Assembly: GCF_000378385.1 (NCBI RefSeq)
Contig: NZ_KB899665.1
Coordinates: 89,521 to 153,520, forward strand
Length of the DNA stretch: 64,000 nucleotides
Source: Paenibacillus daejeonensis DSM 15491
GTDB taxonomy: Bacteria; Bacillota; Bacilli; Paenibacillales; Paenibacillaceae
Reading direction: 5' to 3'
The notes under the pieces were generated by a model. It did not search any database. It was not told where the DNA came from and worked only from the letters and a program-made list of their open reading frames with translations. Of the stretch, positions 17,459 through 26,917 are shown piece after piece. Positions within the stretch are counted from its first letter, which is position 1, and every line of letters begins with the position of its first letter. Made by a program: the position numbers and the translations under genes.

Positions 17459-17492
17459 CAACACGTGGTGTGCTTCGAAACGGGGTGATCCA

Positions 17493-18413
17493 ATGAAGCG
17501 GATCGGTTCGAGCTTATGGAGGGACATTAGCCGGGATAAATATTTGTACTTGTTCTTAATGCCGGGGCTCATCTTTTTCGTTCTATTTAAATATGCGCCG
17601 TTGTACGGTGAGATTATCGCCTTCAAAGACTTTCGGATCATGGATGGCATCTGGGGCAGTGAATGGGCGGGCCTCAAGCATTTTGACCGCTTGTTCAACG
17701 ACCGGGATTTCTGGATCATCCTGCGCAATACGCTGCTCTTGAACCTCTACAGTATCCTCTTCGTCTTCCCGGCACCCATTGTGCTGGCACTGTTGCTGAA
17801 CGAGGTCCGCAGTCATTGGTTCAAACGGTCGCTACAAAACATGCTGTACCTGCCGCATTTCATCTCCTGGGTCGTATTGGGTGGCGTCATTATCTCGATC
17901 CTCTCGCCAAGTACGGGCCTAGTGAATATTGTACTGTCCAAAGTGTTCGGCATCGAACCGATCTACTTCATGGCTAGTCCATTCTGGTGGCCGATCGTCT
18001 TCACCCTGTCCTCCATCTGGCAGACCGCAGGCTGGGGGACCATCCTCTATCTCGCGGCGATGGGCAACATCGACCCGCAGCTCTATGAGGCGGCCAAGAT
18101 TGATGGGGCGAGCAAGCTCCGGCAAATTTTCCACGTCACCCTGCCTGGCATCCGGGGCACCATTGCGATTCTGCTCATCCTGCAGATGGGAAAAGTCATG
18201 GACGTCGGCTTCGAGCAGGTCTTCAATCTGCAGAACAGCGCCGTCTTCAGTGTGGCGGATGTCATCAGCACGTACGTCTACCGTATGGGACTATTGGGCG
18301 CTCAATACAGCTACGCCACGGCGGTGGGGTTATTCCAGGGTATTATCGGACTGATCCTCGTCCTGCTGGTGAACAAAGCGATCAAGTCGATGGGGGAGGG
18401 AGGACTATGGTAA
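17493..18413 (+). CDS. LplB-type sugar ABC permease
   Basis: Inner-membrane permease of 306 residues, the LplB/YteP partner of a carbohydrate importer. About six transmembrane segments are visible, beginning YLYLFLMPGLIFFVLFKYAP. The cytoplasmic EAA loop LYEAAKIDGASKLRQIFHVT (about residues 193-212) contacts the ATPase. It ends with the usual VGLFQGIIGLILVLLVNKAI. The next permease gene overlaps its last 7 bases. No ATPase is encoded in the operon; such systems commonly share an MsmX-type ATPase encoded elsewhere. Confidence 0.93.
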   Translation: MKRIGSSLWRDISRDKYLYLFLMPGLIFFVLFKYAPLYGEIIAFKDFRIMDGIWGSEWAGLKHFDRLFNDRDFWIILRNTLLLNLYSILFVFPAPIVLALLLNEVRSHWFKRSLQNMLYLPHFISWVVLGGVIISILSPSTGLVNIVLSKVFGIEPIYFMASPFWWPIVFTLSSIWQTAGWGTILYLAAMGNIDPQLYEAAKIDGASKLRQIFHVTLPGIRGTIAILLILQMGKVMDVGFEQVFNLQNSAVFSVADVISTYVYRMGLLGAQYSYATAVGLFQGIIGLILVLLVNKAIKSMGEGGLW

Positions 18414-19267
18414 CTATGAATCGGGTAGCCCGCATGTTGAACGGTCTGTTCCTGATCCTGTGCGCGTTCGCGGCACTCTTCCCCATGCTTAATGTGCTTG
18501 CCGTATCCTTCAGCAGCAGCCGGTCGATTCTGGCGGGAGAGGTGTTCTTGTGGCCGGTCGAGTTTAATATTCAAGCCTTTGCGAAGCATTTCGAGTCAGG
18601 CCTGCTGTTCACTGCGATGCGCAACACCATCATCATTACCGTGGTCGGCACCTTCCTGCAGATGCTGGCAACGACGCTGACGGCCTACTCTCTCTCCAAA
18701 AAACGGCTCCGGGGACGCAGCTTTTTCTTGCTGATGATCCTCTTCACTATGCTATTCGGCGGCGGGCTGATCCCAATGTTTCTGCTGCTCCGGAATCTGC
18801 ACATTCTCGATACCTTCTGGGCCATCTGGCTGCCGGGATTGGTCAGCGTGTACAACCTATTCGTCATGAAATCCTTCTTCGAAGGCCTGCCCAAGGAAAT
18901 CGAGGAGTCCGCCACCATCGACGGTGCGAATGATCCGATGATCCTATGGAAAGTCGTCTTGCCGCTCAGCAAGCCGATCCTGGCGGCCTTATCTTTGTTC
19001 TACGCCGTCGGACTGTGGAACGTCTATGCCCAAGCCTTGTACTTCTTGACCAGCTCCAACCTGATGCCGCTCATGGTCCGTCTGTACCAGCTCATCCAGG
19101 TCAACGCCCTCGACAGCATGCTGGACAACTCCGAGCTCAACCTCGTCCAACCGGAAAGCATTAAGGCGTCGGCCATCATTATATCTGTGCTGCCGATCCT
19201 GTGTGTGTATCCTTTCTTGCAGAAGTACTTTGTGAAAGGCGTGTTGTTGGGGTCGGTGAAGGGGTGA
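18407..19267 (+). CDS. LplC/YtcP-type sugar ABC permease
   Basis: Second permease, 286 residues, of the LplC/AraQ kind. It has six hydrophobic segments, the EAA loop IEESATIDGANDPMILWKVV and the conserved ending YPFLQKYFVKGVLLGSVKG. ATG 18407 lies 7 bases after GGGGGAGG inside the previous gene; an ATG at 18416 is an alternative. Last gene of the importer operon, followed by a terminator. Confidence 0.93.
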   Translation: MVTMNRVARMLNGLFLILCAFAALFPMLNVLAVSFSSSRSILAGEVFLWPVEFNIQAFAKHFESGLLFTAMRNTIIITVVGTFLQMLATTLTAYSLSKKRLRGRSFFLLMILFTMLFGGGLIPMFLLLRNLHILDTFWAIWLPGLVSVYNLFVMKSFFEGLPKEIEESATIDGANDPMILWKVVLPLSKPILAALSLFYAVGLWNVYAQALYFLTSSNLMPLMVRLYQLIQVNALDSMLDNSELNLVQPESIKASAIIISVLPILCVYPFLQKYFVKGVLLGSVKG

Positions 19268-19308
19268 GTGGGGAGGGTGTGTGGAGGAATTTGATAGATT
19301 GGATTACG

Positions 19309-19353
19309 AGAAGAGCCTCTTTTCTGCTTTGGGCAGAGAGGAGGCTTCTTTTT
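19309..19353 (+). terminator. Terminator of sugar importer operon
   Basis: Imperfect inverted repeat GAGAAGAGCCTC...GAGGCTTCTT with an inner TCTGC/GCAGA pair, then TTTTTG. It lies 40 bases beyond the stop codon. Confidence 0.7.
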
Positions 19354-19421
19354 GTCGATGGGGAGGATAAACTAGCGAAAATAAAATATTCCAAATTTGG
19401 TTTCCTGGGACTTTGGACCCT

Positions 19422-19429
19422 GTTATAAT
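19422..19429 (+). promoter_or_regulatory. Extended -10 promoter upstream of the NACHT gene
   Basis: TGTTATAAT is an extended -10 element with no good -35 at 17 bases. It is the best promoter in the otherwise featureless 19354-19686 spacer, where base composition turns from GC-rich to AT-rich. A long leader of over 200 bases would result if used. Confidence 0.4.
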
Positions 19430-19686
19430 GGGAGTATCATTACTTTAGACTTGATTCTTTTATTATGGGAAACTCGTTTAACTTAAAATGACTGGGACTT
19501 TTTATGAAGTGATAGACAGCAACACCCTCGAAATAGGACACGTTCTGCCTTTACAGTGCCAAACTACACCATTAATATCGCAGGCATGTAACAAAGGGAG
19601 AAATGTCTATCATCCTATCAATAACTCAACATCTAATCGAATTAAATCATAGTAATCCTTGTAAAAGATAAGAATTACAAATAACG

Positions 19687-21843
19687 ATGTTAGAAGGGAT
19701 GAATCCATTGAGTATCAATCAACAAACTGAAGTGAAAAAATTATATGAATTATACGGCTTTATAATGTTTGAAGAAAGAGAGAATTTGCTAGCTTTTGTA
19801 TATGATCAAGGTTATTTTAAAAACGCAGAAGTAATAAAGTTTTCAGATGCAAAAATTGATGACGATCTTTTAGAAAATTTGAAGGAACTAGAGTACACAC
19901 CTCAAGTTACTGTATTCCCAGGGATCGAGAAGCTAAATCAAAAGTTATTTCGAGGGTTCTTTAAGGTCGATAATTATAAAGGAAAAGTTAGAAAAGGATA
20001 TCAGAAATTCAATGATAATCAAACAAATATATTAGGGTTTGACTATGAGTACATCAAGGGCTCTTATTATGAAGATATTGAAATTAAATATGATGATTTG
20101 ATTAATCATATGATTACCAAATTATATGAAGAAGGACCGCAGCTTATAGTACTAGAAGCTGCAGCGGGTTACGGAAAAACATGTACAGTATATGAACTCT
20201 ACAATGAAATTGCTTTAAACACAGGGGATTATTGTATTCCTCTAATGACTGAACTTTCAAGAAATAGAAAAGCAAAGATATTTAGATACGTGCTCTTGGA
20301 TGAAATAGATAAAAATTTCCCGGGACTTAACTCAGAGCTAGTTGAAAAGGAAATTCATAGTGGAAGAATTCCTGTAATTGTAGATGGTTTTGATGAATTA
20401 TTGATTCGTAGTCATGCTAACAAAGAAAGCAGTGATTCAGTAGGTCAGTTTGATGACATTGAATCAATGTTGAGGACTATTGGGGAAATGTTAAAAGGAA
20501 ATGCGAAAATAATTCTTACATCTAGGAAAACTGCGTTATTATCCGGAGATAAATTTCATGGTTGGCTTAATAATGGAGATAATGACTTCGGAGTTACAAG
20601 AATTACTTTAAATGAGCCTTCAATGCGGGATTGGGTTGGGCAAGAGAAAGCATCAATTATCAATGGATATGGAACAACAGTCGGAATGTTACTAAATCCC
20701 GTGATTCTAGCTTATATAAAAAATATCTCAGTTGACGATTTGCAAAACAAAAACATTGAAAAACTCATTGAGGATTATTTTATTAAACTTCTGACGAGGG
20801 AACAAACACGTCAACACATTAAACTTAGTGTTGCTGAACAAATGAAAATATTTGAGGGTCTAGCTTATCAGATGTCTATCAATGGAATTACTTCTGATAG
20901 TAGAGATAATATTAAGTCTATGATTTACGAGAGTAATTGGAATATAATAGAAAAATCTTTGGATAATTACTATGGTTCAGATAAACCCGATTCCGAAAGT
21001 GTAGCAAATACTTTGGCAGGACATGTACTTCTAGATAGAAATGGTTCTTCTGATGAAGTTGGTTTTATAAACGAATTTATATTTGGGATACTATTAGGAA
21101 ATGTTATTTGTGAACAATCATCAATGGATTATTTAGATATGAAATTCATCGATTTAGCCTGTACTTCTTTTGAAATCAGAGACGAAGGACGTAAGAATAA
21201 TTTATATAATAAAATTAGAGAAATATCTGATGCTTTTATGGAAATGGAAAAGCTAGAAGTCGATATTAAATTGAAGAATAGCCTCACTGATAGATATAAA
21301 TCCCTTTCAGTTGAAAATAGAGTTTTCAATTCATTTGTTTTTGGTGAAACAGTTGAGTCAAGCGTGTTTTATTCGTGTGTTTTCACAAATATGTCCTTTA
21401 ATAAATCTATTTTTTTTCAAACTACTTTTATAGATTGTAAATTTTTCAATTGTACGTTTTATTGTGATACAGAAAATGATCATCTGATACATTTTATTAA
21501 CTGTAATAGTGAGGATCGAGAATTTATGAATTTAGTGGATAGTTCTGACTCGAACTCAAAAGATTTGACTGAGGATGACATAATAGAGAAATATGAAAGA
21601 ATTGTAATTGAACAATATTGGCCGCCGGGAAAAAAAGCAGCACAGTTAAAAAGAGCGTATAGAACACTATTTTACGGGGTAGAGCATGTTGATCATGTTT
21701 ATATAGAAATGGCGATTAATCGGTTGAAAAGGAAAGGAATTCTTAACGCTGTTTCGTCGACATTGTATATTTTGGATGTTAGCAAGATGGGTGAGATTCA
21801 GGATATTAAGAACGGAAAAGGTGTGTGGGAATTAAATGATTAG
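19687..21843 (+). CDS. NACHT-like STAND NTPase with pentapeptide repeats
   Basis: A 718-residue P-loop NTPase resembling NACHT-type immune sensors. Walker A is EAAAGYGKT (residues 157-165). Walker B is VIVDGFDELL (230-239), the NACHT-style form with extra acidic residues. A sensor-1-like AKIILTSR (273-280) follows. Residues 541-593 form pentapeptide repeats with a central Phe (SSVFY, SCVFT, NMSFN, KSIFF, QTTFI, DCKFF), a plausible ligand-sensing surface. The N-terminal 130 residues are unrecognised. The ATG at 19687 has no ribosome site; TTG at 19708 lies 9 bases after AGAAGGG and may be the true start. It overlaps the next gene by 8 bases. Markedly AT-rich against the flanks, suggesting transfer. 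Probable anti-phage role, inferred. Confidence 0.78.
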   Translation: MLEGMNPLSINQQTEVKKLYELYGFIMFEERENLLAFVYDQGYFKNAEVIKFSDAKIDDDLLENLKELEYTPQVTVFPGIEKLNQKLFRGFFKVDNYKGKVRKGYQKFNDNQTNILGFDYEYIKGSYYEDIEIKYDDLINHMITKLYEEGPQLIVLEAAAGYGKTCTVYELYNEIALNTGDYCIPLMTELSRNRKAKIFRYVLLDEIDKNFPGLNSELVEKEIHSGRIPVIVDGFDELLIRSHANKESSDSVGQFDDIESMLRTIGEMLKGNAKIILTSRKTALLSGDKFHGWLNNGDNDFGVTRITLNEPSMRDWVGQEKASIINGYGTTVGMLLNPVILAYIKNISVDDLQNKNIEKLIEDYFIKLLTREQTRQHIKLSVAEQMKIFEGLAYQMSINGITSDSRDNIKSMIYESNWNIIEKSLDNYYGSDKPDSESVANTLAGHVLLDRNGSSDEVGFINEFIFGILLGNVICEQSSMDYLDMKFIDLACTSFEIRDEGRKNNLYNKIREISDAFMEMEKLEVDIKLKNSLTDRYKSLSVENRVFNSFVFGETVESSVFYSCVFTNMSFNKSIFFQTTFIDCKFFNCTFYCDTENDHLIHFINCNSEDREFMNLVDSSDSNSKDLTEDDIIEKYERIVIEQYWPPGKKAAQLKRAYRTLFYGVEHVDHVYIEMAINRLKRKGILNAVSSTLYILDVSKMGEIQDIKNGKGVWELND

Positions 21844-22702
21844 ACAAGACATATTTGTACCTGAAGCATTATTAAAACCTATTGAAAAAAAGATCATTAA
21901 AGAGTTGGATAAAATTGGATTATTTTATAGAATTTTTTCTCGAATAAAGACTAACGAATCTATTGAGAAGAAATTAAGTCATAAGAAATATAATGAAAAT
22001 AAAAAAATGCAGGATATAATAGGAGTAAGAATTGTATTATATTTTAATGACGATATTGAAATTTGCGAAAAACTTATATCTAGAATATATAAGAAAGTGG
22101 GAGAATCTATAGATAAGCCAGATTCCTCCACATTTAAACCCACGAGAACCAACATTGTCTATCAGCTAGATGCCATGACTATAGATGAAATTTCACCAGC
22201 TATACAGGGAAAGTTCATTGATACAACTTTTGAGTTGCAACTTAGGACTGTTTTTTCCGAAGGTTGGCATGAGGTTGAACATGATTTGAGATATAAATGT
22301 GAAGATGAATGGAGTACTTATGATGAGCATTCTAGGACATTAAATGGGTTGGTAGCGACTTTAGAGACATGTGATTGGTCGATTATGACGCTATTTTCTG
22401 ACTTGTCATACCGGAATTATAGAGATTCTAATATTATCCCCATGATGCGCAACAAATTTAGATTAAGATTTGAAAATACACCGTTGGACATGAATATCAG
22501 AAATATTTTACTTGAAAACAATAAAAAATTATTAAAAAAACTATTTCGAATTGATAGAAATGATTTATTGGAGAATCTTTCAAAAATAAAAATCCCTGTA
22601 TCTTTGAAGTTTAATAATATTATATACATTTGTAATCATTATTATCTGAAGTCAGAAAAAATTGAAACCATAACGCCTAAAGCTATCACTCGGTTGTTAT
22701 GA
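21836..22702 (+). CDS. RelA/SpoT-domain nucleotidyltransferase, probable effector
   Basis: A 288-residue protein with a RelA/SpoT synthetase fold. The ATP-binding block is SRIKTNESIEKKL (35-47), the Mg-site block DIIGVRIVLYFNDD (60-73), and the catalytic Glu block FELQLRTVFSEGWHEVEHDL (132-150) with YK after it. The usual acceptor-binding motif (GYRSxH or similar) is not seen; the equivalent stretch reads FKPTRTNIVYQLD. The acceptor may therefore differ from GDP/GTP. The gene starts inside the NTPase stop (ATGATTAG), so it is translated with it. Most likely a toxic effector controlled by the NTPase, comparable to toxic small alarmone synthetases; this role is inferred. Confidence 0.75.
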   Translation: MIRQDIFVPEALLKPIEKKIIKELDKIGLFYRIFSRIKTNESIEKKLSHKKYNENKKMQDIIGVRIVLYFNDDIEICEKLISRIYKKVGESIDKPDSSTFKPTRTNIVYQLDAMTIDEISPAIQGKFIDTTFELQLRTVFSEGWHEVEHDLRYKCEDEWSTYDEHSRTLNGLVATLETCDWSIMTLFSDLSYRNYRDSNIIPMMRNKFRLRFENTPLDMNIRNILLENNKKLLKKLFRIDRNDLLENLSKIKIPVSLKFNNIIYICNHYYLKSEKIETITPKAITRLL

Positions 22703-22763
22703 TGGCGCGAAGCATCCCGTAACCATCTTGTCACATCCAACACCTCGCCGCTCCATTAAAATC

Positions 22764-22772
22764 TGGTATAAT
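22764..22772 (+). promoter_or_regulatory. Extended -10 promoter of small membrane protein
   Basis: TGGTATAAT is a strong extended -10 element about 50 bases before the GTG start at 22822. It lies just past the RelA/SpoT stop, where GC-rich sequence resumes. Confidence 0.6.
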
Positions 22773-22821
22773 GGCAGGTACAGTGACATCGCCAGGCGAT
22801 GAATCCGAGGAGGTACGTAAC

Positions 22822-22959
22822 GTGGGTGTACCGGTAGGCGTATGGATAGCAGCCGTCATCATCTTCATTCTGTTGACCTGGATGACCTTCTGGGTGACGA
22901 ACAAGGCGTATTCCCGCAAGTGGGAAGACGAGAAGGATCATAATAGCTTGAACTCTTAA
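22822..22959 (+). CDS. Small single-span membrane protein
   Basis: A 45-residue protein: a short N-terminus, one hydrophobic span (VGVWIAAVIIFILLTWMTFW) and a charged tail with RKWEDEKD. I chose GTG at 22822 because GAGGAGGT lies 7 bases upstream and the promoter TATAAT sits inside the longer frame that begins at 22771. It has its own promoter and a strong terminator. Composition matches the surrounding chromosome rather than the two AT-rich neighbours. Function unknown. Confidence 0.65.
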   Translation: MGVPVGVWIAAVIIFILLTWMTFWVTNKAYSRKWEDEKDHNSLNS

Positions 22960-22980
22960 GTATTTACGATAGAAAAAGCA

Positions 22981-23028
22981 ATGAGCACCATCCTACGCCC
23001 AAGCGTATGGATGGTGCTCATTTTTCTT
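22981..23028 (+). terminator. Strong terminator
   Basis: Stem ATGAGCACCATCC / GGATGGTGCTCAT (13 bp) with inner TACGC/GCGTA pairing, followed by TTTTTC. Confidence 0.85.
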
Positions 23029-23086
23029 TTGTCTTTTAATTGGAAGGCCTATCAAACACGACTCTTAAGCTCAACAGCTCATAAAA

Positions 23087-26000
23087 TTAACTGTCGTAGA
23101 TTCCATGCTCTTCCTCTTCATCCAGAAGTCTTTCTCTTTCAATTTCTTTTCGTAAGGATGTTACCATTTTTCTAGCCCAAATACGAACATTCGCGAAGGA
23201 ATGGTCCCGAACATTTTCTAGAACTTCAATCTGTTTTTCCAAGTGCGGAATAACAGAACCACTCCAACCAAAACTTTTCATGTTCGAAGAAATTTCCTTT
23301 AATACTTCTTCATTTGCCCCAAACTGATCAATTAACCATTTAGCAAATGGATGCCATATCCAACATTCACGACTTTTATTGTACAAAGGCATCATTCCGG
23401 CAATTACCTTTGGAGCTTGTTTAGGATGTGTTATACACCAATTTTTTAGAATTTGATCCGATAGCTTAAAAAGTACATTCCCTTCAATTTTATTGTCATG
23501 TGTGTCTCCAAACGAAATTAATTCATCACCAAGAAGATGACGCAATCTTGTCCTCACTTTCCAGTTAGTTGACAAGAGTTGATTTGATAGTACTGGCCAA
23601 ATCACTTCATGGTGTTTAACCAGCAACTCCTCAATTACAGGAGCGTAGTCAAGACGAAGTGCTTCTTGGTAATCACTTTTAAGTTGAATAGCAAATATCT
23701 CTCTAACAAGATGCTCTGCTAATTTATTTCCATTATTCGAATCATCGAGGAATTTAATCACTGTTTCCTTCCAATGCCAGATATCGCTTTGCGAAACACC
23801 AGCGCTTTGCATTAACAAACCAGGTTTAAGTAGAATTTCTAATATAGCTTCTCGACATTTTTCTTTTCTGCTTTTGTTGCGGTGTGTATAAAGACCGAGT
23901 GTTTCCAGAGCTATCCAAGCGCCTTCATTTGAGTGATAACTAAGCACTCTACAATAGTCAATAATAACCTGTGTCGATAAATGATCTAGAACACCTCCGT
24001 AAGCGAATGCTCGAAGACTTGCGATAGGAAGAGCTCCCGATATCGCCAATGAGAGAGCTTGGTTCAAATCAGCTGACTCTGGTTGAGATAATCTAGTCAC
24101 ATCAATTAAGTGTAGTTGCAACTCTTCACAATTTGCAATAACTTGAAGGGTTTTAGTCACACGACCAGGATTTCTTTTTCGCAATGAATATAGAAAACCT
24201 CCCAATACAACTGCATTCCCTTCAGTTGAGATCTTACGGAGAATATCTAAAGCCTTTGTTATGAAAAATTCATCTTCTAATAGAAATTCACCTAGAGTGC
24301 TCCCAAATAAAAACCCTTGTCTTTGTTCCCCCTTAAAAATTATTATAAGATGTTCCATCCAGGTGCTGTCGCGTTTTATTAATTCAATTGCAAGCCCTTT
24401 AGCTCGTAACGCAGCTAAGTCAATGTAGTGCCCATCTTCATCTTCTACATGATCATACGGTGGGATACTAATTGTTAGACGAAGTTTATCTTCAAGTCTT
24501 TCTGGCTGTAATAAATCTATCCAACGATGAATACGTGCTAAAACATCGGAGGGTATTTTCTCATTATCGTGTCGAGTTAATATTTGAATCGACTCGATTG
24601 CATCTGGCCAGACTAGATTATTTTGCTTAGAGATAGCGAGTATGATTGACTCAACCTCATCAATGATTCCATGTTGAATTAATCCCATAATTTCATTGGA
24701 TACTTGTTTGCGTGCTATATCACCATTCTTATCATGATTTATCACAAACGGCTTCAGACGAATTAGCGACTCTTTCCAATATGAAGACACTTCAGACCAT
24801 TCTTTTGGTCTCCACTCATGCAAAGGAGCTAGGCTACCTTGAAGCTCTGCTCCACTCATTCTTGAGAAGCTATGAGTTTGAATGGCGGCACCCAAAGCCT
24901 CTAATCCAATTACTATATATTCATCTTCTGCACGATTCAGCGCTTCATCAATGATTTTCAACCGTTTTTCTGCCGGAGTCTGGGTACCGGATAGAAACAC
25001 ATGAAAAAGCTGTAAAAACTGTCCTGTGGCGTTATTAGACCATGTTTCGTTCTCTGCTGCTGCAAAAGCCAAGAGCACTCTTGCTGATGTATAAAAAGTG
25101 TCCTCCCAAAAGCATAATTTTTCTAACGCCCAAACAAGATTACGTCTTCCTAATTTGACGTTTTTAAGTTCTTCGATTGACCAAGAACCAAATGCGCTAT
25201 CTATAGCCTCTGCTGCGGCGTGGGGGTTCACTTCTGAAAACGAGCGGAAGAGGCGAGCCCCCTTTTCAGTATTTAAAACTTCCGCTTTACCAAAAGGGCC
25301 TCGCTCACCACATAGTTGTTTTGTCAAATCACGAGCCTCGGACAAAAATTGCAGTTTAGAGATTTGATCACAAAGAGCTTCTGCCATGTTACCTGGCATT
25401 TGTTGGGTTATTAGTTCCAAAGCCCTTTCAGGTGAACAACCCTTCCACCATTCAGCTGCTAATCGAATGGCAAGCGGTATTGGAGTAAGACTAACGAATC
25501 GTCCACGCTTGTCCAAAATGCCACGTTCAATAAACACAGATGCCACTTCATAGAACCTTTCTGGTGTCATTCGACAAATCTTTTCTGCAACGAAACGTCG
25601 CTGTTCCATTACATCTTCAGAGAAACCTACCTGCTCAAAAATAGCGCATGCAGAAATAACACTCCTAGCTTCAGTGTCGGGATCGTTCCGTCCCCATAAT
25701 AGCCTTTCGATAATCACAGGATTTTCTAGATTGCCAATATCGGTTCGATCATTAAGTCTTGCCTCAGCAAGTAGAACAGCCATTTGAGGAAATCCTTCTG
25801 CAAAGATTGCAATTCGATTAATATCTTCATCTTGAAGTGCTGGATATGCTATCCTTAGCATTGGTTTAATAACAGTTTCTGTAGATGCGGGTTTCAATTC
25901 AATAAATGGATAATCAACATGAACCTTTTCTGGATTGTAATCAAGAGTTAAGAGATTTAACAAACTATCCGCATGTTGAATTTTGTTGCATAGTTGTAGG

Positions 26001-26917
26001 TGCAACTCGAGAGGGCAATTATCAACTACAAGTAATCCTCGTAGTCCAGATGAGCGCCATGTAGAAACAACAGTTAAAAGGTCATAAGAACCAGCCGCAA
26101 CATCAACATAAACAATCTGATCACTTAACCCCTTTTGCACAAGGTCATTGGAATCCTCAGGAGGTCTAAAAGCTTCAAGAGCGAGCCTTGATTTCCCAAG
26201 CCCTGAGCGACCTACTATGCGAGCAACTTTTCGGACACCTAAAAAATGATTGCGTAGGCCTTGAATGTGACCTTTTATAGTCTGATCGCTTATATATGTA
26301 TATTGATTTTCGTTATGTCTGCTCCAAGATGTCCAAGTTTCTATATCAATTGAAACGTCTCTGCCGATATGGCGCAAAACAGAAGTAACTATAGGAATAT
26401 ACTTATTCGCCCATTTGGCAATTTTATTAGCATCGTATATTCGAATGTCAGCTGTATTAGCATAATGTTTACCAGAAAGGTTGATTGCTTCTCTGAATTT
26501 CTGTATACGGGGAACTTGTTGTTCAGCATTGCATGACCTGTTGTAGAACAAAACGTAAGTTCCACCCGCATTAAGGACTTCTTCAACCCTGGTTTTTAGA
26601 TTTGTGGAGTCTTTTTTTAAGATTTCACTTTTACAGCTTGCTGGAGGCATGTTAGCAGCCTTACATTGAAACAAAGTAAATCTGCTCGGAATCCATCCAG
26701 TATGAGAAGGTCCATCCGTCCACTGAATCCGTCCATCTTCTCCACCATCAGCAACATTGATTTTAAGCGAAACTTCTGCAGAAGATTCTGAAATACCTTC
26801 ACTTAATGCTTCTAAATGAAGTAATTTACTGAGTAGATCAGTGAATTGTTGCTCATTTAGTGATTCAATATGCTCGTATGTAATTTCAAGCGGCCGCGGC
26901 ATTCTTTGTTCACCCAT
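23087..26917 (-). CDS. Nuclease-STAND NTPase, Avs-like defence candidate
   Basis: A 1276-residue protein with three recognisable parts. N-terminal (about 20-130): a PD-(D/E)XK-like nuclease core with DGGEDGRIQW, then LFQCKAA (putative catalytic Asp and Gln-x-Lys). Middle: P-loop VGRSGLGKS (about 236-243) and Walker B GLLVVDN (about 297-303), a STAND-type NTPase. The remaining roughly 800 residues are helical and repeat-like, a probable target-sensing solenoid. This order matches Avs-type antiviral STAND proteins. ATG 26917 was chosen; TTG 26926 and ATG 26902 (after GGGTGA) are alternatives. Composition is lower in GC than the core genes. It is convergent with the small membrane gene. Defence role inferred. 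Confidence 0.72.
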   Translation of the reverse strand: MGEQRMPRPLEITYEHIESLNEQQFTDLLSKLLHLEALSEGISESSAEVSLKINVADGGEDGRIQWTDGPSHTGWIPSRFTLFQCKAANMPPASCKSEILKKDSTNLKTRVEEVLNAGGTYVLFYNRSCNAEQQVPRIQKFREAINLSGKHYANTADIRIYDANKIAKWANKYIPIVTSVLRHIGRDVSIDIETWTSWSRHNENQYTYISDQTIKGHIQGLRNHFLGVRKVARIVGRSGLGKSRLALEAFRPPEDSNDLVQKGLSDQIVYVDVAAGSYDLLTVVSTWRSSGLRGLLVVDNCPLELHLQLCNKIQHADSLLNLLTLDYNPEKVHVDYPFIELKPASTETVIKPMLRIAYPALQDEDINRIAIFAEGFPQMAVLLAEARLNDRTDIGNLENPVIIERLLWGRNDPDTEARSVISACAIFEQVGFSEDVMEQRRFVAEKICRMTPERFYEVASVFIERGILDKRGRFVSLTPIPLAIRLAAEWWKGCSPERALELITQQMPGNMAEALCDQISKLQFLSEARDLTKQLCGERGPFGKAEVLNTEKGARLFRSFSEVNPHAAAEAIDSAFGSWSIEELKNVKLGRRNLVWALEKLCFWEDTFYTSARVLLAFAAAENETWSNNATGQFLQLFHVFLSGTQTPAEKRLKIIDEALNRAEDEYIVIGLEALGAAIQTHSFSRMSGAELQGSLAPLHEWRPKEWSEVSSYWKESLIRLKPFVINHDKNGDIARKQVSNEIMGLIQHGIIDEVESIILAISKQNNLVWPDAIESIQILTRHDNEKIPSDVLARIHRWIDLLQPERLEDKLRLTISIPPYDHVEDEDGHYIDLAALRAKGLAIELIKRDSTWMEHLIIIFKGEQRQGFLFGSTLGEFLLEDEFFITKALDILRKISTEGNAVVLGGFLYSLRKRNPGRVTKTLQVIANCEELQLHLIDVTRLSQPESADLNQALSLAISGALPIASLRAFAYGGVLDHLSTQVIIDYCRVLSYHSNEGAWIALETLGLYTHRNKSRKEKCREAILEILLKPGLLMQSAGVSQSDIWHWKETVIKFLDDSNNGNKLAEHLVREIFAIQLKSDYQEALRLDYAPVIEELLVKHHEVIWPVLSNQLLSTNWKVRTRLRHLLGDELISFGDTHDNKIEGNVLFKLSDQILKNWCITHPKQAPKVIAGMMPLYNKSRECWIWHPFAKWLIDQFGANEEVLKEISSNMKSFGWSGSVIPHLEKQIEVLENVRDHSFANVRIWARKMVTSLRKEIERERLLDEEEEHGIYDS

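Noticed and set aside
19603-19671. Leader peptide of 22 codons before the NACHT gene
   Set aside because: AAAGGGAG lies only 2 bases from the ATG, and no attenuator or stalling motif was seen.
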